Below, one piece after another: positions 9,607-19,636 of a stretch of DNA of 64,000 bases. The stretch comes from Campylobacter jejuni (GTDB lineage Bacteria > Campylobacterota > Campylobacteria > Campylobacterales > Campylobacteraceae): NCBI RefSeq assembly GCF_002179635.1, contig NZ_NFOE01000036.1:1-64000 (forward strand). The letters run 5' to 3'. The notes beneath the pieces were generated by a model, which had not been told where the DNA came from, ran no database searches, and saw only the letters and a program-made list of their open reading frames with translations. Made by a program: the position numbers and the translations under genes. Each line of letters begins with the position of its first letter. Positions within the stretch are counted from its first letter, which is position 1.

Positions 9607-10959
9607 TTGCAAACAAAATCAATCGCGGATGAAAATTTTCAAACTCCACAAGGAAAAAAAGCTTTTAAAAAAGCTGTGTTTTCATGTTGGCTAGGAACTG
9701 CTATGGAATATGCAGATTTTGCACTTTATGGCTTAGCTGCAGCTACTGTTTTTTCAGAAGTTTTCTTTCCTGAGCAAACTCCTATTATAGCATTATTGCT
9801 TAGTTTTGTTACTTATGGTATAGGTTTTATTGCTAGACCTATTGGAGCTTTATTTTTTGGATATTTAGGAGATAAATACGGAAGAAAAAATGTATTAATG
9901 AGTACTATTGCATTAATGGGTATTTCAACTACTTTAATTGGTTTTATACCAAGTTATGCAGTAATTGGAATTTGGGCTCCTATATGTTTGGTTATTTTGC
10001 GCTTTATGCAAGGCTTTGGTGCAGGCGCTGAGCTTTCAGGTGGAACTGTCATGCTTGGAGAATACGCTCCTAGTAAGCATAGAGGTTTAATCTCTTCTAT
10101 CATCGCTCTTGGATCAAATAGTGGAACCTTGCTTGCAGCTTTTGTATGGCTTTTAGTTACAAGCATGGATGATGCTAGTTTTAAAGAATGGGGATGGAGA
10201 ATTCCTTTTATAGGAAGTATCTTCATAGCACTTTTTGCTGTTTATATGCGTTTAAATGTAAAAGAAACTCCTGTTTTTGAAAAACAAAAAGAATTAATGC
10301 TAAAAATTCGTCATGAAAATGAAGCACATATGAAAAAAGATGAAAGAACTTTTTGGCAAAAAAGTCGTGCATTTTGGACTATGGTGGGTATAAGAATAGG
10401 AGAAAATGGGCCATCTTATCTCGCACAAGGCTTTATAGTAGGCTATGTAACTAAAATTTTACTTCTTGATAAATCAGTGGCTACAACTGCTGTTGTCATC
10501 GCTTCTTTGGTGGGATTTTTAGTTATACCTTTAGCAGGGTATTTGAGTGATAAATTTGGAAGGCGTATTACTTATAGAACCTTTTGCTTACTTTTAATGC
10601 TTTATGCCTTCCCTGCTTTTATGCTACTTGATAGTAAAAATGAAATTATCGTGATTTTAACCATCATCGTAGGTATGTCTTTGGCATCTTTAGGAATTTT
10701 TGGTGTGCAAGCTGCGTGGGGCGTAGAACTTTTTGGAGCAAAAAATCGCTATACTAAAATGGCACTAGCAAAAGAATTTGGCTCTATACTTTCAGGAGGA
10801 ACCGCTCCTATGATAGCTTCAGCTTTACTTGCTTATTATGGTGCTTGGTGGCCAATAGCTTTATATTTTGTTATCACCGCAGGAATTGGTTTTATCACAA
10901 CCTTCTTTGCACCAGAAACTAGAGGCAGGGATTTAAATTTAATAGAAGATGCGATATGA
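9607..10959 (+). CDS. MFS transporter, metabolite:H+ symporter (MHS) type
   Basis: A 450-residue inner-membrane transporter with about 12 membrane segments. The loop-2 signature GYLGDKYGRKNVL and its repeat GYLSDKFGRRITYR mark the major facilitator superfamily; overall it resembles the ProP/KgtP (MHS) group. The substrate cannot be read directly. The next gene, a nucleoside hydrolase, overlaps it by four bases (ATGA), so a nucleoside or a related compound is a reasonable guess. The start is TTG with AAAGG upstream. It corresponds to Cj0339. Confidence 0.85.
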   Translation: MQTKSIADENFQTPQGKKAFKKAVFSCWLGTAMEYADFALYGLAAATVFSEVFFPEQTPIIALLLSFVTYGIGFIARPIGALFFGYLGDKYGRKNVLMSTIALMGISTTLIGFIPSYAVIGIWAPICLVILRFMQGFGAGAELSGGTVMLGEYAPSKHRGLISSIIALGSNSGTLLAAFVWLLVTSMDDASFKEWGWRIPFIGSIFIALFAVYMRLNVKETPVFEKQKELMLKIRHENEAHMKKDERTFWQKSRAFWTMVGIRIGENGPSYLAQGFIVGYVTKILLLDKSVATTAVVIASLVGFLVIPLAGYLSDKFGRRITYRTFCLLLMLYAFPAFMLLDSKNEIIVILTIIVGMSLASLGIFGVQAAWGVELFGAKNRYTKMALAKEFGSILSGGTAPMIASALLAYYGAWWPIALYFVITAGIGFITTFFAPETRGRDLNLIEDAI

Positions 10960-11963
10960 TACGCCTTATTTTAGATACTGATATAGGCAATGGTATAGCA
11001 GGGGCTAATACCGATGATGGTTTAGCCCTTGGACTTATTTTAGCCTCCAAAGAAATCAAACTTGAAATGATTAGCACCTTAAGTGGCAATGTACAAGCTT
11101 TAACCGCTTATAGTGTTGCTAAAGATTTATTAAATAAGCTTAATCTAAACATACCTTTGTATTTAGGTGCTCATGAAGCTTTATGTGAAGATAGTCATTT
11201 TTGGAGACAAAGACTAGATAAAAGCGTAGAAGAGTTTAAGCTTACTCATCTTTGGGATCATATAAAACCTATAAAAATCTTAGAAAACATAAGTCCAAAT
11301 GCTTGTATGAAAATGGGTGAGCTTGTTATGCAAAATCCAGATGAAATTTCAATTTGCGCTATAGGACCTTTAACAAATATAGCCATAGCGATGAAACTTT
11401 TTAAAGATTTTGATAAAAATGTAAAAGAAATTTTTATCATGGGTGGAAGTTTTGATATGCCTTATCATATCAAAGATACAAATTTTGGCTTTGATCCTGA
11501 AGCTGCTAGCATAGTTTTAAACTCAAGAGCCAAAATCACACTTGTTCCTTATAATGCAACAATGCAAACTATGCTCACTCATGAAGATTTAAATGCTTTA
11601 GAAAATCAAAATCCACTTTGTGATTTTTTAGTACAGACTTTAAGAATTTGGATTGATTATGCAAGCAAAACAAGAGGCACAAATGGCACATGGATACATG
11701 ATGCATTAACTATTGCTTATATGCTTGATCCAAATTTAGCAAATTTTGATGAGTATTTAGTAGATGTCATTTGTGATAGTACTTTTGCTAGAGGAAGCAC
11801 AATAAGGTGTTTTAAAGATGCTAAAATGCCTATGAAAAATCATGAATTAAAAAACACTATAAAAGTTTTAAAAGATATTGATAATGCTAGACTTTTAAAA
11901 CTTTTAAAATCAAGACTTTTAAATGGAATTTGCTATGAAAATTACAAAAGCATAACGACTTAA
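10956..11963 (+). CDS. Inosine-uridine nucleoside hydrolase family protein
   Basis: Predicted to cleave the N-glycosidic bond of nucleosides, giving ribose and free base. It has 335 residues. The calcium-binding N-terminal motif is present in an expanded form (ILDTDIGNGIAGANTDDGLA, where the classic form is DTDPGxDD). The conserved NFGFDPEAA and WIHDALTIAY (catalytic histidine) are also visible. It overlaps the transporter upstream, which suggests an uptake-and-cleavage pair. Its 3' end overlaps the convergent DedA-like gene by 45 bases. Whether the expanded first motif alters substrate choice is open. Confidence 0.85.
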   Translation: MIRLILDTDIGNGIAGANTDDGLALGLILASKEIKLEMISTLSGNVQALTAYSVAKDLLNKLNLNIPLYLGAHEALCEDSHFWRQRLDKSVEEFKLTHLWDHIKPIKILENISPNACMKMGELVMQNPDEISICAIGPLTNIAIAMKLFKDFDKNVKEIFIMGGSFDMPYHIKDTNFGFDPEAASIVLNSRAKITLVPYNATMQTMLTHEDLNALENQNPLCDFLVQTLRIWIDYASKTRGTNGTWIHDALTIAYMLDPNLANFDEYLVDVICDSTFARGSTIRCFKDAKMPMKNHELKNTIKVLKDIDNARLLKLLKSRLLNGICYENYKSITT

Positions 11964-12362
11964 TTTACCCAAGGCTATAAAAATACTTGCTTTTAAAAAA
12001 GAATACTTAGCAAATCCAAGCCCTAGTGCAAAAAGATCTCCCACTATGGGCAAAAAAGTAAAAAAAGCATACAAAGAACCAAATTTTTTAAAGTTTGCAT
12101 TGATTTTTTCTAATTTACACAAAGAGCCTTTAAAATATTTTTCTAAAATTTGACTCTCTCCAAAATAAGCTAACACATAGGTACTTAAACTACCCAAAGT
12201 ATTCCCCAAGCTTGCTATAAATAAAACCATATAAGCATTAAAATCTAATTTCACAAAAGCAAGTACAAAAGCTTCGCTAGCCATAGGTAAAAGCGTGCTA
12301 GAGAGAAAACATACTATAAAAAGTCCTATATAGCTTATATCATTATATAAAAAATCAAACAT
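11919..12362 (-). CDS. Small DedA / SNARE-associated-like membrane protein (YqaA type)
   Basis: A 147-residue hydrophobic protein with about four membrane segments. The pattern ASLGNTLGSLSTYVLAYFGE followed by FTFLPIVGDLFALGLG resembles the VTT/DedA domain of YqaA-like proteins, which are thought to move lipids or ions across the inner membrane. The precise function is unknown. It corresponds to Cj0341c. The last 45 bases overlap the nucleoside hydrolase gene on the other strand. Confidence 0.75.
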   Translation of the reverse strand: MFDFLYNDISYIGLFIVCFLSSTLLPMASEAFVLAFVKLDFNAYMVLFIASLGNTLGSLSTYVLAYFGESQILEKYFKGSLCKLEKINANFKKFGSLYAFFTFLPIVGDLFALGLGFAKYSFLKASIFIALGKLSRYAFVIFIANSI

Positions 12363-12469
12363 TATAAATTTTCTTAGTATTTATTTTATAAACTATCATT
12401 TTAAAGAATTTTTAATAATAATTATCTTAGAATGTAAAGTCATTTGGCAATTTTTTAAAAGGAAAAACT

Positions 12470-12541
12470 ATGGAAAGGAAAAAATTTTCTAAACTAAATT
12501 TAGAATACTCATTTAACAAAGCTTCTTTTTCTTGGCGTTAA
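12470..12541 (+). CDS. Candidate Trp-containing leader peptide upstream of trpB
   Basis: A 23-codon open frame beginning MERKKFSKLN and ending SFSWR followed by TAA. AAAAGG lies six bases before the ATG, a better ribosome site than many real genes here have. The single Trp codon is next to last, followed by Arg, as in many trp leader peptides. It lies 96 bases ahead of trpB in an otherwise gene-free 275-base gap. No strong terminator/antiterminator pair follows: I see only a short GGC/GCC hairpin over the stop codon and a weak ATCA/TGAT stem before trpB. It could be a remnant of a full trp operon leader. Confidence 0.4.
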   Translation: MERKKFSKLNLEYSFNKASFSWR

Positions 12542-12637
12542 GCCTGCTACTACATTTTCAATCATTTTTATTTTACATTTTTAGTTTTAGTTGATCATTT
12601 TTTGATTTTAAATTATTAATCATTTTAAGGAAATACT

Positions 12638-13813
12638 ATGAAAAAATATTATGGAAAATTTGGTGGGCAATTTGTGCCAAATGAAGTAAAAATAGCATTA
12701 GATGAAGTAGAAAAAGCTTTTTTAAAACTCAAAAAAGATAAAGATTTTAACACAGAATTAAAAGAACTCTTAACTAATTATGTGGGAAGACCTACGCCTT
12801 TATACCATGCTAAAAATTTAAGCAAGCTTTATAATCATGAAATTTATTTAAAAAGAGAAGACTTAACTCACACAGGAGCTCATAAGATCAACAATGCCAT
12901 AGCTCAAGCCTTAATGGCAAAGAAAATGAATAAGAAAAAAATTATTGCTGAAACTGGAGCAGGACAACACGGACTTGCAACAGCTACTGCAGCAGCACTT
13001 TTAGGACTTGAGTGTGAGATATTTATGGGAGCTATTGATGTAAAAAGACAAGCCTTAAATGTCTATAAAATGGAACTTTTAGGAGCAAAAGTTCATGCAG
13101 TAGAAAGTGGAAGTAAAACTTTAAGTGATGCGGTAGATAAGGCTTTAAATTTTTGGGTTAAAAACACCAAAGAAGTATTTTATGTAGTAGGAAGTGCAGT
13201 AGGGCCTTATCCTTATCCACAAATTGTTACGCATTTTCAAAGCATTATAGGTAAAGAATGCAAAATACAACTTAGAAAATTAAATAAAAAAGTAGATTAC
13301 ATCATAGCAGCAGCTGGAGGTGGTAGCAATGCTGCTGGAATTTTTCATGCATTTTTAAAAGATGAAAAAGTTAAGCTCATAGGCGTTGAAGCAGCAGGTT
13401 TAGGAAAAGATACACCTTATCATGCAGCCACACTTACTAAAGGCAAAGAAGGTATTATCCATGGTATGAAAACTAAGGTTTTACAAGATGATAAAGGCAA
13501 TATTGCTCATACTTTTAGTATTTCTGCAGGGCTTGATTACCCTGGGATAGGACCTTTGCACGCATATTTGCAAGAAAGTAAAAGAGCAAGCTATCATGCT
13601 ATTAGCGATGATGAGTGTATCAATGCTTTAAAATTATTATGCAAAGAAGAAGGTATTATACCTGCTATTGAAAGCTCACATGCATTAGCTTATCTAGAAA
13701 AACTTTGTCCAACTTTAAAGAAAAAAAGTGTGATAGTTGTAAATCTTTCAGGAAGAGGCGATAAAGATATGCAAAGTATTTATGAGTATAAAAAAGGTGA
13801 AATTTATGGTTGA
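12638..13813 (+). CDS. trpB: Tryptophan synthase beta chain
   Basis: Condenses indole with L-serine to give tryptophan, using pyridoxal phosphate. The PLP lysine is Lys83 in THTGAHKINNA, and the phosphate-binding GGGSNAAG is near residue 228. The length of 391 residues and the sequence pattern are of the standard TrpB1 class. The gene is alone: no trpA or other trp gene is adjacent, unlike the trpEDFBA set in C. jejuni. If no trpA exists elsewhere, the enzyme would serve indole salvage. AAGGAAATACT precedes the ATG. The terminator hairpin includes the stop codon. Confidence 0.95.
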   Translation: MKKYYGKFGGQFVPNEVKIALDEVEKAFLKLKKDKDFNTELKELLTNYVGRPTPLYHAKNLSKLYNHEIYLKREDLTHTGAHKINNAIAQALMAKKMNKKKIIAETGAGQHGLATATAAALLGLECEIFMGAIDVKRQALNVYKMELLGAKVHAVESGSKTLSDAVDKALNFWVKNTKEVFYVVGSAVGPYPYPQIVTHFQSIIGKECKIQLRKLNKKVDYIIAAAGGGSNAAGIFHAFLKDEKVKLIGVEAAGLGKDTPYHAATLTKGKEGIIHGMKTKVLQDDKGNIAHTFSISAGLDYPGIGPLHAYLQESKRASYHAISDDECINALKLLCKEEGIIPAIESSHALAYLEKLCPTLKKKSVIVVNLSGRGDKDMQSIYEYKKGEIYG

Positions 13814-13842
13814 AGGATAACTTCAACCGATTTATTTTTTTG
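13808..13842. terminator. Terminator between convergent trpB and uvrA
   Basis: A perfect 8-bp stem GGTTGAAG/CTTCAACC with loop GATAA, followed by GATTTA and a T-run on the plus strand. The trpB TGA stop codon lies within the left arm. The uvrA stop codon lies in the T-rich tail. No T-run follows on the minus side, so it is stronger for trpB. Confidence 0.8.
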
Positions 13843-16657
13843 TGTTTTTTAGCTCTAAATTTAGATAATACCCCGTATAAGAACCACTTTTTTCATGATT
13901 TTTAGCAAGCTCTTCAACACTACCTTTAGCTATAACCTTACCACCTTTAACTCCACCTTCAGGTCCCATGTCGATGATATAATCAGCATTTTTAATCACA
14001 TCTAAATTATGCTCTATCACAAACACACTATTTCCAAGATCAACTAAATGTTGCAAAACTAAAATAAGCTTATTAACATCTTCAAAATGAAGTCCTGTTG
14101 TAGGCTCATCTAAAATATAAAGAGTTTTTCCTGTATCACTTCTGCTTAATTCTTTAGCTAGTTTGATACGCTGAGCCTCCCCGCCACTTAAAGTAGTTGC
14201 ATTTTGTCCTAAAGTAAGATAATCAAGCCCAACTTTTACCAAAGTATCAAGTTTTTGCTTTATCTTTGGCACAGAAGTAAAAAATTCACTTGCTTCGATA
14301 ATACTCATATTTAAAACATCAGCTATGCTTTTACCTTTATATTTGATCTCAAGTGTTGCATCATTATATCTTTTACCATTACAAACATCACAAGTTACCA
14401 TCACATCAGGCAAAAAATGCATTTCGATTTTAATTTCACCATCTCCACTGCACTTTTCACATCTTCCACCTTTAACATTAAAAGAAAAACGTCCTGCTTT
14501 ATAACCTCGCATTTTAGCTTCTTTAGTAGCTGCAAAAAGATTACGAATTTCATCCATAGCGCCTGTATAAGTAGCAGGATTTGAACGCGGGGTACGACCT
14601 ATAGGACTTTGATCAAGATAAATCACCTTATCAAGTTTTTCTAAACCTTCTATTTTAGCCCCGCTTAGTTTTTTAACTTTTTTAGCACGGTTAAGCTCTT
14701 CTTTTGCAAATGGAAGCAAAGTTTGTAAAATTAATGAGCTTTTACCACTTCCTGAAACACCTGTAATTGCCACAAGGTTACGTAATGGAAAATCTACACT
14801 TAAATTTTGAATATTATTAATACTCACATCTTTTAAACTAATAAAATCTTTTTGTTCTCTATTTTTTTGATGAGCAATTTGCTTTTTGCCACTCATATAA
14901 AGGGCGGTTTGGCTTTTGCTTTTTAACAATTCTTTATAAGTTCCACTAAATACAACCTCACCGCCAAATTTACCAGCATTTGGACCAATATCTACGATAA
15001 AATCTGCCTCTTCTATAGTCATTTTATCATGCTCAACTACAATTAAAGTATTACCCTTTTGCTGAAGATTTCTTAAAGTTTTAATGAGTTTTGCCGTATC
15101 TCGCTCATGTAAACCAATACTAGGCTCGTCTAAAACATACATCACTCCACTTAAACCACTACCAATTTGAGATGCTATACGAATTCTTTGAGCCTCACCC
15201 CCGCTAATGGTTCTTGCATCACGCCCTAAAGATAAATACCCAAGTCCTACATCATAAAGAAAAAACAATCTTTCATTAATTTCTTTAAAAATAGGTTTAG
15301 CTATCAATCTTTCTTGCTCACTCAAATACGCAAAATTAGCTTCTTTTGAAAAAAATGCAGTGGTATTTTCTATGCTCATATCTAAAATTTCACCCAAATT
15401 TTTTTCAGCTACTTTTACAGCTAAACTTTCAGCTCTTAAACGATGACCATTGCAATCTTTACAAGTTTTTTCGCTCATATACTCGCTTAAATCTTTTTCA
15501 TCTTTTAGCATTTCATAGGCATATTTAACCGCACCTTCAAATTTGCGATTTAAACGATGTCTTTTCCATAAAAAGTTAATTTCTTTGGCATTACCATAAA
15601 GCACTAGACGCTTTTCTTCTTCACTTAACTCATTATATGGAATTTTTACCCTGATATCATTTTGCTCGCAAAAGGCCATTAAAAACTTATAATAATAACT
15701 TTTATTAAACCCATATAAAAGCTTTATAGCTCCTGCTTCTAAGCTTAATTCTTCATTGATAAGCTTTTTCATATCTAGCGTATATCTTATACCAAGACCA
15801 TCACAACTTGGACAAGCGCCTTTTGGAGAATTAAAAGAAAAACTCAAAGGCTCAAGCAAAGGAAAAGAAATTTTACAATCAAAACAAGCATTATGCTCAC
15901 TATAATGAAAATGTTTTGCTATGTTTAATTCTTCATTATTTAAAACTTCAATTTCCACTTCACCAAAACTCTCACTAAGTCCTTTTTCTATATCACTTGC
16001 AAGTCTTGCTAACATATCATCTTGTACTTGGAGTCTATCTATTACAAGTTTTATCGTATGTTTTTTGGTTTTAGCAAGCTCAATATCCTCATCAAGACGC
16101 GTTAAAACTCCATCAATTTGCGCTCTAATATAGCCTTTTGCAACTAAATTTTCCAAAAGATCTGCAAAAGTTCCTTTTTTTTCTTTGATTAAAGGAGCAT
16201 AAATGATGATTTTTGCGCCTTTTGGAAGCTTTAAGATTTCACCTACGATATCTGCTGCACTCATAGATGAGATTTTTTGGCCACATTGATGACAATGCTG
16301 TGAGCCAATCCTTGCATATAAAAGTCTTAAATAATCATAAATTTCAGTAATAGTTCCAACGGTTGATCGAGGATTTTTAGAAGTTGTTTTTTGATCAATA
16401 GCAATAGCAGGAGTTAAACCTTCTATTTTATCAACATTTGGCTTGCCTACTTTATCTAAAAACTGCCTTGCATAAGCACTTAAACTTTCAATATAACGAC
16501 GTTGTCCTTCTGCATAAAGCGTGCCAAAAGCTAAAGTGGATTTACCACTTCCACTAAGTCCTGTAAAAACTATGAGTTTATTTTTAGGAATTTCTAGGTT
16601 GATATTTTTAAGGTTATTCTCTTTAGCACCAATGATACTTATTTTGTCATTATTCAT
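13832..16657 (-). CDS. uvrA: Excinuclease ABC subunit A
   Basis: The damage-recognition ATPase of nucleotide excision repair, 941 residues. Two ABC ATPase halves each have a Walker A (GLSGSGKSTLAF near residue 35 and GVSGSGKSSL near 630) and an ABC signature (SGGEAQRI in both). Zinc-finger cysteines appear as CHQCG, CFDC/CPSC and CEKCSGDG/CDVCNGKRY. It follows serC by 21 bases and ends the long minus-strand gene cluster. In C. jejuni uvrA is Cj0342c and does not neighbour serC, so this junction is a rearrangement point. Confidence 0.97.
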   Translation of the reverse strand: MNNDKISIIGAKENNLKNINLEIPKNKLIVFTGLSGSGKSTLAFGTLYAEGQRRYIESLSAYARQFLDKVGKPNVDKIEGLTPAIAIDQKTTSKNPRSTVGTITEIYDYLRLLYARIGSQHCHQCGQKISSMSAADIVGEILKLPKGAKIIIYAPLIKEKKGTFADLLENLVAKGYIRAQIDGVLTRLDEDIELAKTKKHTIKLVIDRLQVQDDMLARLASDIEKGLSESFGEVEIEVLNNEELNIAKHFHYSEHNACFDCKISFPLLEPLSFSFNSPKGACPSCDGLGIRYTLDMKKLINEELSLEAGAIKLLYGFNKSYYYKFLMAFCEQNDIRVKIPYNELSEEEKRLVLYGNAKEINFLWKRHRLNRKFEGAVKYAYEMLKDEKDLSEYMSEKTCKDCNGHRLRAESLAVKVAEKNLGEILDMSIENTTAFFSKEANFAYLSEQERLIAKPIFKEINERLFFLYDVGLGYLSLGRDARTISGGEAQRIRIASQIGSGLSGVMYVLDEPSIGLHERDTAKLIKTLRNLQQKGNTLIVVEHDKMTIEEADFIVDIGPNAGKFGGEVVFSGTYKELLKSKSQTALYMSGKKQIAHQKNREQKDFISLKDVSINNIQNLSVDFPLRNLVAITGVSGSGKSSLILQTLLPFAKEELNRAKKVKKLSGAKIEGLEKLDKVIYLDQSPIGRTPRSNPATYTGAMDEIRNLFAATKEAKMRGYKAGRFSFNVKGGRCEKCSGDGEIKIEMHFLPDVMVTCDVCNGKRYNDATLEIKYKGKSIADVLNMSIIEASEFFTSVPKIKQKLDTLVKVGLDYLTLGQNATTLSGGEAQRIKLAKELSRSDTGKTLYILDEPTTGLHFEDVNKLILVLQHLVDLGNSVFVIEHNLDVIKNADYIIDMGPEGGVKGGKVIAKGSVEELAKNHEKSGSYTGYYLNLELKNTKK

Positions 16658-16678
16658 AAAAATCCTCTTTTTATCTAA

Positions 16679-17755
16679 TCAAACATGTTTTTTAGCAAAA
16701 TCTTTCATAAATTCACTTAACTTTTGAACCTTTTCAATACTGATAGAATTATAAATACTAGCACGAATTCCGCCTAAAATTTTATGCCCTTTAAGACCTA
16801 TCATACCATTTTCTTCAGCTTCTTTTACAAAAACTGGCTCTAAGTTTTTATCATGAGCTATGTTAAAACTAACATTCATTAGCGATCTATCCTCTTTTTT
16901 AGCATGACCTTTATAAAAACCATTACTCTCATCAATCACATCGTATAAAATTTTAGCCTTTTGTATGTTTTGCTCATTGATTTTATCTAAGCCACCTTGA
17001 TTTAAAAGCCATTTCATTTCAAGATTAAACATATATATAGCAAAGGTTGCAGGTGTATTAAATAAAGAATTATTTTCAGCATAAACACTGTATTTTAACA
17101 TACTAGGTATATTTTTATTTTTACTACGCTCTATCATATCTTTACGCACAAATGCACAAGCAAGTCCTGAAATTCCTGCATTTTTTTGCACTCCACCAAA
17201 AAGCATAGCAATATTAGAAAAATCTATCTTTTTGGAGAAAAAATCACTAGAAGCATCAATTATCAAAGGACTTTTAGTCTTTGGATAGCTTTTATATTGG
17301 GTTCCATAAATGGTATTATTAGAGCATATATAAGCATAATCTGCATTATCGCTAAATTCAAATTGTGGGATATGATCAAACTCACTTTCTTGGCTACTTG
17401 CTACTATTTTTGTATTTACTCCTAAAATTTCAGCCTCTTTAATAGCCTTTTTAGTCCAAACACCAGTATTAGTAAATTCACAAACTCCACCCATATATAA
17501 ATTCATAGGTATCATAGCAAATTGCAAACTAGCCCCACCTTGCATTAAAAGCACTTCATAATCATCATTTACACCATAAAGTTCTTTTGCCATCTTAATA
17601 GCTTCAAAATGCACTTCTTCAAAAACCTTTCCACGATGAGAAACTTCCATAATAGAAAAGCCTTTACCATGATAATCAAACAAATGCTCCTGTGCTTCTT
17701 TTAAAACCTCATCAGGCAGATTTGAAGGACCTGCACTAAAATTCATCACTCTCAT
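16679..17755 (-). CDS. serC: Phosphoserine aminotransferase
   Basis: Converts 3-phosphohydroxypyruvate and glutamate to phosphoserine in serine synthesis; PLP-dependent, 358 residues. N-terminal [11 protein letters not shown] and the PLP-lysine region [10 protein letters not shown] are characteristic. It is 12 bases downstream of xseA. SerB, the next enzyme of the same pathway, is at 34.9 kb in a different operon. Confidence 0.96.
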   Translation of the reverse strand: MRVMNFSAGPSNLPDEVLKEAQEHLFDYHGKGFSIMEVSHRGKVFEEVHFEAIKMAKELYGVNDDYEVLLMQGGASLQFAMIPMNLYMGGVCEFTNTGVWTKKAIKEAEILGVNTKIVASSQESEFDHIPQFEFSDNADYAYICSNNTIYGTQYKSYPKTKSPLIIDASSDFFSKKIDFSNIAMLFGGVQKNAGISGLACAFVRKDMIERSKNKNIPSMLKYSVYAENNSLFNTPATFAIYMFNLEMKWLLNQGGLDKINEQNIQKAKILYDVIDESNGFYKGHAKKEDRSLMNVSFNIAHDKNLEPVFVKEAEENGMIGLKGHKILGGIRASIYNSISIEKVQKLSEFMKDFAKKHV

Positions 17756-17767
17756 TTTGTCTCCTTT

Positions 17768-18931
17768 TTATAGTATTTGGGCTTCTTTACTCTCATTTAT
17801 TGAACAAAGCTTTATAATATCTCCTTTTTTTAGTTTTTCAAGAGAGATATTTTTGCCATCTTTTTGTAAATTTATCAAATTTTTACTTTTATCAAAGAAA
17901 TTTTTATGCTGAGTTAAAAGCTCTTCAAAATTATTAAGTTTGTTCTCATAGTTTAATAATTTTAAAATTAAAACGCTCTTTAGTTGACTTTGTAAAAAAT
18001 CAAGCTTTTGTTTTCTAAGAAAAAAAGCATTTTCCAAAGATTTCGCTTTGGCTAAATTTTGCAAATGATCAATTTTATTTTGATAAAACTTAAGATGGTT
18101 TAGCATTTGATTTTTAAAACGCATAGTAAGTTCATCAAGTCCTTGTTCTAAACTTAGTTTATTTGGAAAAATCATATCAATAGCTGCACTTGGAGTTGGT
18201 GCTCTTAAATCTGCTACAAAATCACTAATAACATAATCAATCTCATGTCCAATAGCAGAAACAATAGGTGTTTTTAAAGAAAAAATACATCTTGCAAGTT
18301 CTTCATCATTAAAACAAAACAAATCCTCTCTGCTTCCACCACCTCTTGCCAAAATAATCACATCTAAATTATACTTATTGGCTTTTTTTAAAGCATTTAT
18401 CAAAGAATTTGGAGCACTTTGTCCTTGAGTGAGAGCATTAAAAATAGTTATTTTACAAAGATTGTATTCCTTTTGTGAAATTAACTTTAACATATCTTGC
18501 AAGGCAGCTGAAGTAAAAGAAGTGATTATGCCTATTTTTTTAGGAAATTTAACAATGCTTTTTTTAGCATTTGTATCAAACAAGCCTTCTTTTTCAAGCT
18601 TTTCTTTTAAGGCTAAAAATTTAGCTTCTAAATCCCCAAGGCTTGTTTTTTGCATACTTTTAGCGATAAATTGATACCTACCACTTGCTTCATACAAACT
18701 CACATAACCTCTTAGATCAAGCATATCGCCAACTTTTGGTTTAGCTTGAACAAATTGATTAAAGCCTTTAAACATCACACAAGCTATGCTTGATTTTTCA
18801 TCTTTTAAATCAAAATACCAATGTCCTGAACTATGAATGGTAATTTTAGAAATTTCTCCACTAAGCTCTATATCATCAAGATGAAATTCTAATAAACTTT
18901 TAGCTTTTAGATTAAGTTCTGAAACTTTCAT
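17768..18931 (-). CDS. xseA: Exodeoxyribonuclease VII large subunit
   Basis: The catalytic subunit of the single-strand exonuclease ExoVII, 387 residues from the chosen start. It has an N-terminal OB fold (HSSGHWYFDLKDEKSSI), then the nuclease core with ILARGGGSREDL, SAIGHEIDYVISDFVAD and RAPTPSAA. The frame is open upstream to 18958, but the ATG at 18931 overlaps the ubiE stop as ATGA and gives the usual N-terminus (MKVSELN), so I chose it. The C-terminal coiled-coil region is shorter than in E. coli. No xseB is seen in the window. Confidence 0.93.
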   Translation of the reverse strand: MKVSELNLKAKSLLEFHLDDIELSGEISKITIHSSGHWYFDLKDEKSSIACVMFKGFNQFVQAKPKVGDMLDLRGYVSLYEASGRYQFIAKSMQKTSLGDLEAKFLALKEKLEKEGLFDTNAKKSIVKFPKKIGIITSFTSAALQDMLKLISQKEYNLCKITIFNALTQGQSAPNSLINALKKANKYNLDVIILARGGGSREDLFCFNDEELARCIFSLKTPIVSAIGHEIDYVISDFVADLRAPTPSAAIDMIFPNKLSLEQGLDELTMRFKNQMLNHLKFYQNKIDHLQNLAKAKSLENAFFLRKQKLDFLQSQLKSVLILKLLNYENKLNNFEELLTQHKNFFDKSKNLINLQKDGKNISLEKLKKGDIIKLCSINESKEAQIL

Positions 18932-19629
18932 TTTTTTCTTGCAATAAACATAGAGCAAACACCAAAGCTAAAACTTTTATACTCTAATATTTCAAAATGC
19001 TCACTCAATTCTTTAATAAATTCTTCTTTGCTTAAAAAATCTTCTATAGAATTTGGTAAATACTCATAAGCACTATAATTTTTACTGATAAATCCACCCA
19101 CTTTTGGCAAAATATTTTTTAAGTAAAAATCTCTACAAGCAGCTACAAAACCACCCTGCTCTCTTTTGGTAAATTCAAGTACAAGTAAAATCCCATCCTT
19201 TTTTAACACTCTTGCAAATTCTTTTATAGCTTCTTTTCTATCTACCACATTGCGTATGCCATAACTTATACTTATGATGTCTGCACTTTCATTTTCAAGT
19301 GGAAGTTCTTGTGCTTTTGCTTGCACAAAAGTTGCTTCAGGGATTTTTTTCTTAGCCACTTCAAGCATGCCCACACTTGGATCAACCCCTTTTATGCTAA
19401 TGATATTTTTATTTGCTCTTAAGGCTTGATTTTGCCATTCTATAATCATATCGCCCGTGCCACAAGCCACATCGATAATATCAAGCTCATTGTTAGAAAA
19501 TTTAAAAACATCCAAACAAGCTTTTTTTCTCCAACTCACATCACTTCCAAAACTTAAAATTCTATTAGCCTTATCATAAGTTGGCGCTATATCATCAAAC
19601 ATTTTGACTATTTTTTCTTGTTTTTGCAT
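18928..19629 (-). CDS. ubiE: Menaquinone/demethylmenaquinone C-methyltransferase UbiE/MenG
   Basis: SAM-dependent methyltransferase for the last step of menaquinone synthesis, 233 residues. Motifs: FDDIAPTYDKANRILSFG near the start, the SAM site DVACGTGD, and ISYGIRNVVDRKEA, a UbiE signature. Campylobacter makes menaquinone by the futalosine route, which still needs this step. It lies between the unknown gene (7-base gap) and xseA (ATGA overlap). Confidence 0.94.
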   Translation of the reverse strand: MQKQEKIVKMFDDIAPTYDKANRILSFGSDVSWRKKACLDVFKFSNNELDIIDVACGTGDMIIEWQNQALRANKNIISIKGVDPSVGMLEVAKKKIPEATFVQAKAQELPLENESADIISISYGIRNVVDRKEAIKEFARVLKKDGILLVLEFTKREQGGFVAACRDFYLKNILPKVGGFISKNYSAYEYLPNSIEDFLSKEEFIKELSEHFEILEYKSFSFGVCSMFIARKK

Positions 19630-19636
19630 GTTTTTC

